From: Pontibacter aydingkolensis
GTDB lineage: Bacteria > Bacteroidota > Bacteroidia > Cytophagales > Hymenobacteraceae
DNA length: 64,000 bases
Assembly (NCBI RefSeq): GCF_019443125.1
Contig: NZ_JAHYXK010000001.1
Location: forward strand, 62,001-126,000
Reading direction: 5' to 3'
A program made the translations under genes and the position numbers. The notes beneath the pieces were generated by a model. That model was not told the origin of the DNA and did no database searches. It saw only the letters and a list, made by a program, of their open reading frames with translations. Below, piece by piece: positions 1 through 5,987 of the stretch (within the stretch, counting starts at the first letter, position 1; each line of letters begins with the position of its first letter).

Positions 1-73
1 TCAGCAGCAATAAAAAAAGATAGGGATACTTGGTGTCAGTATCCCAGCCTTTCCAGAATTTGATTTTGCTCAT
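1..73 (-). CDS. Partial gene start, possible membrane protein
   Basis: An ATG on the minus strand at 73 opens a frame that runs off the window edge with no stop. The 24 visible codons read MSKIKFWKGWDTDTKYPY followed by a hydrophobic run of Leu and Phe, so the protein probably begins with a short charged cytoplasmic stretch and then a membrane segment. It starts 15 nt after the gatC stop, which suggests it is the third gene of the plsC-gatC operon. Too little is visible to name a family. Confidence 0.5.
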   Translation of the reverse strand, partial: MSKIKFWKGWDTDTKYPYLFLLLL

Positions 74-88
74 AGGTAAGTCAGCAGA

Positions 89-376
89 CTATTCTAGCAC
101 TTTTGGCACTCTGAAATAATCCGAGTCTTTTTTAGGGGCATTCAGTAATGCCTGTTCGTGTGTGATGGTATTTTGAGCTACATCTTCGCGCAATACATTC
201 ACTTCTTCAGACATGTGCGTAAGCGGCTCTACGTTCTCTGTGTCCAGTTCGCGCAACTGGTCTACCCAGTTCAGGATCTTGTTCAGGTCCTGCAGCACTT
301 CCTGCTCTTTTTCCTCGTTAAACTCCAGCCTTGCTAAGTGCGCTAATTTTCTGATAGTCTGAATATCTGTTGACAT
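89..376 (-). CDS. gatC: Asp/Glu-tRNA amidotransferase subunit GatC
   Basis: GatC is the small non-catalytic subunit of the GatCAB complex, which amidates Glu-tRNA(Gln) and Asp-tRNA(Asn) in the cytoplasm. The 95 residues are the usual length and show the family pattern: an N-terminal helix with I-RKLAHLARLEF, an amphipathic middle with LNKILNWVDQL and LDTENVEPLTH, and the LREDV segment. GatC wraps around the GatA-GatB interface. gatA and gatB are not in this window, so the subunits are encoded apart. Its first 59 nt are overlapped by the end of plsC, so translation is probably coupled to that upstream gene. Confidence 0.95.
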   Translation of the reverse strand: MSTDIQTIRKLAHLARLEFNEEKEQEVLQDLNKILNWVDQLRELDTENVEPLTHMSEEVNVLREDVAQNTITHEQALLNAPKKDSDYFRVPKVLE

Positions 377-1124
377 CGGTCTTTATATGTTTCGTTACTT
401 CTGTTTGAATTATGTTGAAAACCCGCTCCTTTAATAATGGCAGGTCTGCTTGTGTCATCCCTTTAGTTTCAATAGGCTCATGGAACACTATTTTAAGCGG
501 ATGCCACCTTATTTTCAGCTTGCCGTCCAGGTCGGGTAAAAAGTGCTGGTTGTAAGGCATAGTTACCGGCACAACCGGCAGCTGTTTTTCGATGGCCAGC
601 TTAAATGGCCCGTCTTTAAAAGGCAGTAACTGCTCCCCGGCTGTAGGCGGAATCGTGCCCTCCGGAAAAATAACCAGGTTACGGCCCTGCTCCAGCGTTT
701 TAACCGACTTAATATAACTCTTAGCACTACTTACAGCGCTTTTACGGTCTACGGAGATATACAGTTTGCTGTATACTTGTCCCCACAAAGGCACCTTCGT
801 CAGAGAGCTTTTCCCTACAAAGTTAAGAAATCCGGGGATGGAATGCAGCATCATCGGGATGTCGAGGTAAGAACTATGGTTGGGCGTAAAAATATACTGT
901 TGCTTCGGGTTGAACTTCATGCGCCACTCTACTATAAGCGGTGCCATAAACATGCGCAGAAATACTGTAGACCATACTCTGTTGATGCCGTGCACGTGCT
1001 TATACCACTTCTCTTTCTGGATAAGGATTGCCTGTGCCGGGTATGTAATTACAAACGGCACTATGAACCAGGTGCAGCACCAGGTTGCATACAGTCTTTG
1101 GGAGAGGTATTTAATCGCTTTCAT
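318..1124 (-). CDS. plsC: 1-acylglycerol-3-phosphate acyltransferase
   Basis: PlsC-family acyltransferase, which adds the second acyl chain to lysophosphatidic acid in phospholipid synthesis at the inner membrane. The 268 residues contain the catalytic HX4D box (NHSSYLD, about residues 82-88), the FPEGT substrate-binding box (about 153-157) and an N-terminal hydrophobic segment (about 11-34). The ATG start at 1124 is the first in frame. The 3' end runs 59 nt into gatC, giving a C-terminal tail (ending SALSKAGV) that is probably dispensable. It is the first gene of a minus-strand operon with gatC. Exact acyl specificity cannot be told. Confidence 0.9.
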   Translation of the reverse strand: MKAIKYLSQRLYATWCCTWFIVPFVITYPAQAILIQKEKWYKHVHGINRVWSTVFLRMFMAPLIVEWRMKFNPKQQYIFTPNHSSYLDIPMMLHSIPGFLNFVGKSSLTKVPLWGQVYSKLYISVDRKSAVSSAKSYIKSVKTLEQGRNLVIFPEGTIPPTAGEQLLPFKDGPFKLAIEKQLPVVPVTMPYNQHFLPDLDGKLKIRWHPLKIVFHEPIETKGMTQADLPLLKERVFNIIQTEVTKHIKTDVNRYSDYQKISALSKAGV

Positions 1125-1338
1125 GCACTCAAATGTAATAATATTCCCTTATTGTTCAACTCCTCAAGAACCAATGCAGTTTCAGAATAATTCAATAACG
1201 TATTGTGTTGCTGCGTGGTATAGTTTTATGTATGTTCTGTTGTTTTATTGATGTTAGTTCTATCGTTAACTTTGATAACTAATCGAATCAAGCTATTGTC
1301 TTATAGTTGGCTTTCATACTCAGTGCTATTAACCTAAT

Positions 1339-1727
1339 GTTTTATAGTTAACTGGGCTTGCTCAAGGGCCGCAAGGCCCCGTCTTGAGGCATCGCGCTGC
1401 TTTCGCTTCCTTGGCTCCTACGTCGCCATGCCTTACGGCACCGGAACCTCTCGAGGCGCTCAACCTCAAGACTGATATCTTTCTCATAGCTACCTCCATT
1501 TATAATTTGGAGCGTCAAGCTTCGAGATTTTTCGCGTTTGTATTTTCGTAGGGACAGGTCGCGACCTGTCCGCTCATAGACTGTAACTATCAAACAATTA
1601 TACTTACCATAGCCTTAGCGGAAAGTCCCCCTCCGAATCCAGTTCGGAGTCCATGACTTTGAAGTCGCCCCTCCCGAACTTGATTCGGGAGGGGCGAAGG
1701 GGGATGTTGAATAACCAACTATAAAAC
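1339..1727. repeat. Composite intergenic repeat element, no gene
   Basis: The 712-bp gap between plsC and the Nudix gene (1125-1836) has no credible gene. Most of it is a patchwork of palindromes bounded by short inverted ends GTTTTATAGTT (from 1339) and AACTATAAAAC (1717-1727). Inside are a strong hairpin with a GGGCC-GCAA-GGCCC core near 1370, a longer inverted pair GTCTTGAGG/CCTCAAGAC, the GGACAGG palindrome at 1552, and CCGAACTTGATTCGG near 1675, which also occurs near 33.5 kb. The 81-codon minus-strand ORF across 1348-1593 is composed of these repeats and is not a gene. Confidence 0.6.
1552..1571. repeat. 20-bp perfect palindrome, copy 1
   Basis: GGACAGGTCGCGACCTGTCC is its own reverse complement. 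The same palindrome occurs at 19656 and 33689, and with one changed base at 45083, always between genes and usually with TAGGGACAGG or CCTGTCCCTA on one side. Confidence 0.85.
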
Positions 1728-1836
1728 ACCTCCCTACCTTCCTCAAGGAGGGAATTTAACGTAGTGACCGGACTCTTTCCCCTGTTTTGGAGGTTGGGAC
1801 CCTCGACAAAAGGGGACGGTTTGAATGGGGTAAACC

Positions 1837-2391
1837 CTATTTAATACCAAGTATAAAAGCGGCTTTAAGTATACCAGCTACGCTAATGGCATCGGTTATT
1901 TCGTTGTTCATGGCCATGCGTACGGCTTCTGAAAATGGCACGCGTTTAATGTGCAGCTCTTCGGTTTCCTCAAAAGCGGTTTCGCCGGCGGTTAGCTCCT
2001 GCGCCAGGAAAACAAAGCCTTCTTCGTCGGTAACGGAATTGGAAGTATGAAGCCTGCAGATATTAGTCCATTTGGCAGCCGTAAAGCCGGTTTCTTCCTG
2101 TAGTTCACGCTTCGCAGACTCCAATAGGTCGTTTTCTACGAGGCCTCCGCCCATTGGTATTTCCCAGCTGTACTCATTTAGCGCATAACGGTATTGCCCT
2201 ACCAAATAAGTATAACCTTCGTCATCAATGGGGATAACACCAATGGCTTTGTTCTTAAAGCTTACTACGCCATAAATGCCTTCGCCGCCTTTCGGGTTCA
2301 GCACCTGGTCTTCGCGTACTTCAATCCAGGGGTTCTGGTAAATAGCCTTGCTGGACAGGGTGGTCCAGGGGTTGTGCGTTTCGTCGATCAT
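1837..2391 (-). CDS. Nudix hydrolase, ADP-ribose pyrophosphatase-like
   Basis: Nudix-fold enzyme of 184 residues, most like ADP-ribose/nucleoside-diphosphate-sugar pyrophosphatases that clear toxic or signalling nucleotides. The Nudix box lies at about residues 81-103, with GGGLVENDLLESAKRELQEE followed by TGF. The core RELQEETGF metal-binding part is intact, but the first Glu of the canonical GX5EX7 pattern is Asn here, with a Glu one place earlier. This is a variant I associate with this subfamily rather than damage. The substrate is inferred from family resemblance only. It is followed by the DUF1801 gene further upstream on the same strand with a 32-nt gap. Confidence 0.85.
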   Translation of the reverse strand: MIDETHNPWTTLSSKAIYQNPWIEVREDQVLNPKGGEGIYGVVSFKNKAIGVIPIDDEGYTYLVGQYRYALNEYSWEIPMGGGLVENDLLESAKRELQEETGFTAAKWTNICRLHTSNSVTDEEGFVFLAQELTAGETAFEETEELHIKRVPFSEAVRMAMNNEITDAISVAGILKAAFILGIK

Positions 2392-2423
2392 AGTTACAGT
2401 TTATTGGCCTGCAAAGATAATAC

Positions 2424-2753
2424 TTAAGACGATGCAGCCATAAACCACTCTGTAAGCAAGGCATTATCTATATCGGCAACGGACTTTAGTTTGATGTGGC
2501 GCATATCCTTGCCTGTTCCTTCCAGCAAGTTTTGCTCGTCGTTCAGTTTCTGGAAGTTGAAGAAACCCAGCGTTACGTAGGCTTTCGCTGATTTGAGATA
2601 AGCAAAGTCTTTGGCAGCTTTAAAAACAGGCCTGCTCCACTTAAAGTCCTCTGTAACATTTGTCACAGTTTCATGTATCAATTGCCTGAGTGCTTCCATT
2701 ATTTCTTTCTGCTTGCCGGCATTCTCTATGTAATCGGTTACTTGCGGGTTCAT
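2424..2753 (-). CDS. DUF1801 (YdhG/YdeI-like) protein
   Basis: Small cytoplasmic protein of the DUF1801 family, whose structures form an SRPBCC-unrelated alpha/beta fold; the function is not settled. Visible family features are the N-terminal MNPQVTDYIENAGKQKEIME, the ETVTNVTEDFKWSRPVF segment and the YLKSAKAYVTLGFF strand. I place the start at the ATG at 2753, because the longer frame would begin at a TTG at 2774 with a non-conserved leader. A truncated relic of a close paralogue lies about 1 kb away at 3754-3807, which implies a past duplication. Confidence 0.8.
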   Translation of the reverse strand: MNPQVTDYIENAGKQKEIMEALRQLIHETVTNVTEDFKWSRPVFKAAKDFAYLKSAKAYVTLGFFNFQKLNDEQNLLEGTGKDMRHIKLKSVADIDNALLTEWFMAASS

Positions 2754-2788
2754 GTATGTTTGGTTTAGATACAAAATAAACTATAGCA

Positions 2789-3169
2789 TCAGCCTCTTTT
2801 AGCGATCATCTCCAGTTCTACCTGCGCACCTAAAGGCAACGAAGCCACGCCTATGGTTGTACGGGCCGGGTAAGGGGCTGAGAACTGCTTTTCGTACACA
2901 GCGTTCATGGCAGAGAAATTGGCCATGTCCGTCAGGAACACATTTACCTTCACCACATCATCGGGCGTTAAGCCTGCCGCAGCCAGCACAGTAAATAAGT
3001 TTTTGAAACATTGCTCCGTTTGGGCAGCTATGTCGCCTTCCACCAGTTTCCCGGTTGCTGCATAAATTGGTGTTTGACCGGAGAGGTATACAAAGTCACC
3101 GGCCTCTACGGCGTGTGAATACGGACCTACGGCTACTGCCCCTTCTGCGTTAAATGCTTTTCTTGACAT
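2789..3169 (-). CDS. RidA family enamine/imine deaminase
   Basis: RidA/YjgF/UK114-family protein, 126 residues, the usual size. Members hydrolyse reactive 2-aminoacrylate and other enamine/imine intermediates released by PLP enzymes. Family landmarks are present: GPYSHAV near residue 16, YLSGQTP, and the C-terminal ARTTIGVASLPLGAQVELEM, which contains the conserved substrate-binding Arg and the terminal Glu. It acts as a cytoplasmic trimer. The gene lies in a run of minus-strand metabolic-housekeeping genes, 47 nt from the GNAT gene. Confidence 0.92.
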   Translation of the reverse strand: MSRKAFNAEGAVAVGPYSHAVEAGDFVYLSGQTPIYAATGKLVEGDIAAQTEQCFKNLFTVLAAAGLTPDDVVKVNVFLTDMANFSAMNAVYEKQFSAPYPARTTIGVASLPLGAQVELEMIAKRG

Positions 3170-3216
3170 AATTTATAGTTTAAAGCTAATCTAAAACAGA
3201 TACGAGTTATACTTGA

Positions 3217-3723
3217 TCAGTTACAGTATAAAAGCAATTCATCCTGATCATCAGCTAAGCGAACAGTGCCGGTACAGGCCATGCCAATTTTCTCTAAAAG
3301 CCTGATCGACCTTTCATTTTCAGCTATGGTTATGGCCGCTATGCTTGGTAGTTTTAGTTTGTTATTTGCATAAGCCATTGTTGCAGTGGCGGATTCGTAA
3401 GCGTAGCCTTTGCCGTCAAATCCGGGCAAAAACGCAAAGCCAATATCCGGGTTTTTCAGGGTATCGCGCTTCAATATGCCACACATTCCTATTGCCTTGC
3501 TATCGTCCTTTTTCTCAACTAACCATAACCCGAAGCCATTCTCACAGTAACTTTTCAGGGGGCCGTTTTTGAGATAGCTTTTTGCCTGTGCCTTTGTTTT
3601 CACGTTTCTGTCTCCGATAAACTGCAACCACCCCGGGCTGTTTAAAAGCTCTAGCACAAATGCTGTGTCGTGGAGTGTGAATTCACGAAGCCTTAGCCTT
3701 TCAGTTTCAAGTATATGGCTCAT
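3217..3723 (-). CDS. GNAT family N-acetyltransferase (RimJ/RimL type)
   Basis: A 168-residue GNAT acetyltransferase of the Acetyltransf_3 (RimJ/RimL) type. It begins with LETERLRLREFTLHD, carries the acetyl-CoA pyrophosphate loop region FDGKGYAYESA (about residues 101-111), and ends with AENERSIRLLEKIGM, all typical of the family. Such enzymes acetylate N-termini of proteins, antibiotics or small amines; the substrate here is unknown. The start is the ATG at 3723. Just upstream lies the DUF1801 relic. Confidence 0.88.
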   Translation of the reverse strand: MSHILETERLRLREFTLHDTAFVLELLNSPGWLQFIGDRNVKTKAQAKSYLKNGPLKSYCENGFGLWLVEKKDDSKAIGMCGILKRDTLKNPDIGFAFLPGFDGKGYAYESATATMAYANNKLKLPSIAAITIAENERSIRLLEKIGMACTGTVRLADDQDELLLYCN

Positions 3724-3753
3724 TTTTATGTATTAACTGGTGGATAGCTCCCA

Positions 3754-3807
3754 TTACTTTTTATGCTTTCCATCTTTTTCGATGTAGTCGGTTACTTGCA
3801 GGTTCAT
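3754..3807 (-). pseudogene. Relic of a second DUF1801 gene
   Basis: On the minus strand an ATG at 3807 opens a 17-codon frame, MNLQVTDYIEKDGKHKK, then TAA. It matches the first 16 residues of the intact DUF1801 protein (MNPQVTDYIENAGKQK), and the DNA is similar too. Nothing DUF1801-like follows the stop, so this is the 5' scar of a deleted duplicate rather than a small gene. Confidence 0.75.
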
Positions 3808-3867
3808 TGGTTATGATTTTGGGAGCTCTATAGGGTAAACAGTTATATAGAGGCCCTTTAAGTACAT

Positions 3868-4539
3868 TTATAAGTCTAAATAATTGGCTATTTCATCTTC
3901 AATACCCTCAATACTACCTCTATAGACAATCTCATTTCCATTTTTAAGTATAAGCACTGTAGGATAGAATCTTACTCCAAAAGCTTTTGCTACATCCTCT
4001 CCATTAGCGAATAAATTAGGAAAAGAGTAACCTAAATTCTCAATTGTCCTTTGTCCCTGTCCTAAGGTATCTCTTGGTACAGGTATGTTCACAGCATAAA
4101 ATTCAACTTTAGGATGGTTCCTGTAAGTTTTAGCTTTCTCCTGTAAAACAGGAAACTTCTTAAAACATATTCCACAGCTTGTAGTCCAAAAATCCAGTAC
4201 AACAAGTTTTTCAGTAAAGCTACTGTTTGTTATAACATTACCTTCTGAATCTGATAATGAAAACTGTGGCAGCTGCTCTGAAACAGAACCTGTATATGTG
4301 CCAAAACTCAATTTGTTAAGCCAAAGGTCATATCCCTTTAATGTAGTCCAAATACACAGGAGTAACACTGAGGTTACTAAACCAATTTTGATGGATTTGC
4401 CTGATACATTTACTAAAGCGCCGGAACCAATACCAATAAGATGTGCTGCAGAACTTGGAACTGACAGCTGAGTACTTTCAAAACTCGTCAGGTGTAATGG
4501 CAGGTAAAGAACTGCCGGGGGAAGCAGTATCAGGAACAT
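3868..4539 (-). CDS. Membrane-anchored TlpA-like redoxin
   Basis: A 223-residue protein with hydrophobic segments near residues 2-18 and 50-68, then a thioredoxin-fold domain (about 88-222). The redox motif SCGIC sits at residues 121-125 in DFWTTSCGICFKKFP, typical of TlpA/ResA-type thiol-disulfide reductases; the cis-Pro region is FGVRFYPTVLIL. It probably faces the periplasm and reduces exported or cytochrome-maturation thiols. Its ATG overlaps the stop of the small membrane protein by one nt (TAATG), so the two are co-translated. Base composition is visibly more AT-rich than neighbouring genes, hinting at acquisition. Function is by family only. Confidence 0.8.
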   Translation of the reverse strand: MFLILLPPAVLYLPLHLTSFESTQLSVPSSAAHLIGIGSGALVNVSGKSIKIGLVTSVLLLCIWTTLKGYDLWLNKLSFGTYTGSVSEQLPQFSLSDSEGNVITNSSFTEKLVVLDFWTTSCGICFKKFPVLQEKAKTYRNHPKVEFYAVNIPVPRDTLGQGQRTIENLGYSFPNLFANGEDVAKAFGVRFYPTVLILKNGNEIVYRGSIEGIEDEIANYLDL

Positions 4540-4733
4540 TACCCATACTTTTTCCTGTAAAGTTGCAGCCTCCCCAGAAAGTATAATGTTAAAAGAAAGT
4601 ATAAAATAGTAACCGCCGAGAATTTATAATGATGGCCAAAGTATCCAATCATTGCCAAGGTGAACATCGCAACTGTTGAAAACACGAGAATTAGAACACC
4701 TCTTTTCAATTGCATAGCAGATATAGTTAACAT
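4539..4733 (-). CDS. Small two-helix membrane protein
   Basis: A 64-residue protein with two predicted membrane helices (about 10-30 and 36-55) and a basic C-terminus LQLYRKKYG. The start may be ATG at 4733 or the in-frame Met at residue 7 (MQLKRG). I recognise no family. It shares a one-base TAATG overlap with the downstream TlpA-like gene, which is the main argument that it is real. A partner or membrane anchor of the redoxin is a reasonable guess but unproven. It could also be the remnant of a larger polytopic protein. Confidence 0.55.
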   Translation of the reverse strand: MLTISAMQLKRGVLILVFSTVAMFTLAMIGYFGHHYKFSAVTILYFLLTLYFLGRLQLYRKKYG

Positions 4734-4791
4734 TGATGCTTATTGACTTTTGAATATACTTAAAAACATATAAAGTATCATCGGATTTTCA

Positions 4792-5457
4792 CTACCTCAC
4801 CAACTCCCCCACCGTATTAATCACCCGTTTCTTAGCCAGGGCCAGCAGCTTTAACAAAAGTATGGCTGTAGTAAAGGCGTCGCCGGGGGCGGTGTGACGG
4901 GCTTCGGTGGGTTCGTGTATCAAGCTATAGAAATACTGTTTCTAGGTGTGCAGCGGCAAGGGCATACCCAGCTGGCTCTTTAGTCCGCGGTGGGCTTGGT
5001 TGGTTTCTTGCATACGGCCATGCTGTACCGATGCTCCCGCCGCAAATCAGGCTGCAAAGTATAAGGCTACTTCGGGGTTCTCGTGAAGTATGGGTTCGAA
5101 TAGTGCAACGGGCACTCCATTTACCAGCGTTTCTTCTGCTGCTTTGGCTGTAGAGGCATAGTTGTTTTTTGTGATCAAGGCACGTGCTCCAAAAACATCT
5201 CCTTCGTCACAGATATCTACCAGCCGTTGCCCTTGCAACTCATCTTGCTGCAGTAACCTTACCGACCCCTGCCTTACCACATAAAAGTATGGGTGCCTTG
5301 GGTCGCCCTGCGAGAATAGCACCTGCTCCGGCTCTAAGTATAAAACCCGCACCTGCGCCGCCAGTTGCTGCAGCTTTTCAGGCGTTACCAGGTTAAACTG
5401 CGGGTACTTGATCAGGAATTCCTGCACCCGTTCCTGTATGGCGTTGGAGGGTTTCAT
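4792..5457 (-). pseudogene. Broken cNMP-binding protein fused to exonuclease remnant
   Basis: Reading minus from the ATG at 5457, 136 codons encode a cyclic-nucleotide-binding domain (VLFSQGDPRHPYFYVVRQGS, GDVFGARALI) like the N-terminus of cNMP-CBS-nucleotidyltransferase (DUF294) proteins. The frame stops at TGA (5047-5049) after EVALYFAA. The same frame continues as FAAGASVQHGRMQETNQAHR, as if Gly GGA had become TGA. A second in-frame stop is at 4942-4944. It then becomes the C-terminus of a DnaQ-type 3'-5' exonuclease, with the ExoIII box RHTAPGDAF and ending VGELVR with TAG. CBS, nucleotidyltransferase and most exonuclease domains are missing. In many bacteria these two genes accompany actP and acs, which are next door here, so this looks like a deletion-fusion scar. 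Confidence 0.75.
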
Positions 5458-5592
5458 AGCGGTGGTTTGTAGCTTTTAAGTTACGGGTTTGGCTGTGGCT
5501 TTGCAACAGGCTGATTGCCGGTCTTCCCAAAAAATGGGAGAGAGCTTGTGGCTCAGCTGTAATCTGGCTAATAGTTATATAGTTGCTGTTGG

Positions 5593-5833
5593 TCCAACCA
5601 CCCCTGCCCCTCAGAGCTACGCTCGCTAGTTTCGAACTCCCGTTCTCACTAGTCCAAGGAGGGGAGTTTTTCTTACTACACTTTCTTCCATCACTATAGT
5701 TGAAGCTAATCCTTTCTGTCATCTTGGAAATATCTTGGTGGAAGGGAGACTAAGCAAAAGCTCAGAGTTTATACTTTTGCTAACGTAGTAGCAGGCTCCC
5801 CACCTTGGCTAAGGAGGGGCAGGGGTGGTTGGA
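5593..5833. repeat. MITE-like element A
   Basis: The gap 5458-5987 has no gene. About 241 bp of it is bounded by inverted ends: TCCAACCACCCCTGCCCCTC at 5593 and its reverse complement ending at 5833. The interior has no transposase. Related ends bound the element at 19508-19765, and one related end starts the element at 44974, so this is one of a dispersed non-autonomous family. ORFs called across it (for example 5393-5722, minus) are made of repeat sequence. Confidence 0.65.
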
Positions 5834-5849
5834 CCCGGTACTGCAGAAA

Positions 5850-5903
5850 GCGAGTCTGGAGACTCGCACACACCCAACGTCACCAGCTGGATGCTGGCGC
5901 CAG
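5850..5903. repeat. REP-like unit (GAGTCTGGAGACTC family), copy 1
   Basis: The palindrome GCGAGTCTGGAGACTCGC is followed by a spacer and an imperfect hairpin ending CTGGCGCCAG. The same two-part unit occurs near 11200 and, as an inverted pair, at 39216-39345 beside a RAYT transposase gene. Confidence 0.75.
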
Positions 5904-5931
5904 AAAAGACCAGAGGACAGTGAGGTAAAAC

Positions 5932-5963
5932 AAAAGTCCTGCTACAGGTGCAGCAGGACTTTT
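5932..5963 (-). terminator. Terminator of the acetate operon
   Basis: A 12-bp perfect stem, AAAAGTCCTGCT and AGCAGGACTTTT, with an 8-nt loop lies 25 nt past the acs stop. Its A/T flanks give a U-run in either direction. Confidence 0.8.
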
Positions 5964-5987
5964 AACAATCAACTAAACTATAATCAA

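Noticed and set aside
1348-1593. 81-residue minus-strand ORF
   Set aside because: It is made entirely of palindromic repeats, including the GGACAGG palindrome, and has no protein-like features.
5393-5722. 109-residue minus-strand ORF
   Set aside because: It crosses the start of the cNMP pseudogene and MITE-like element A; composition is not coding.
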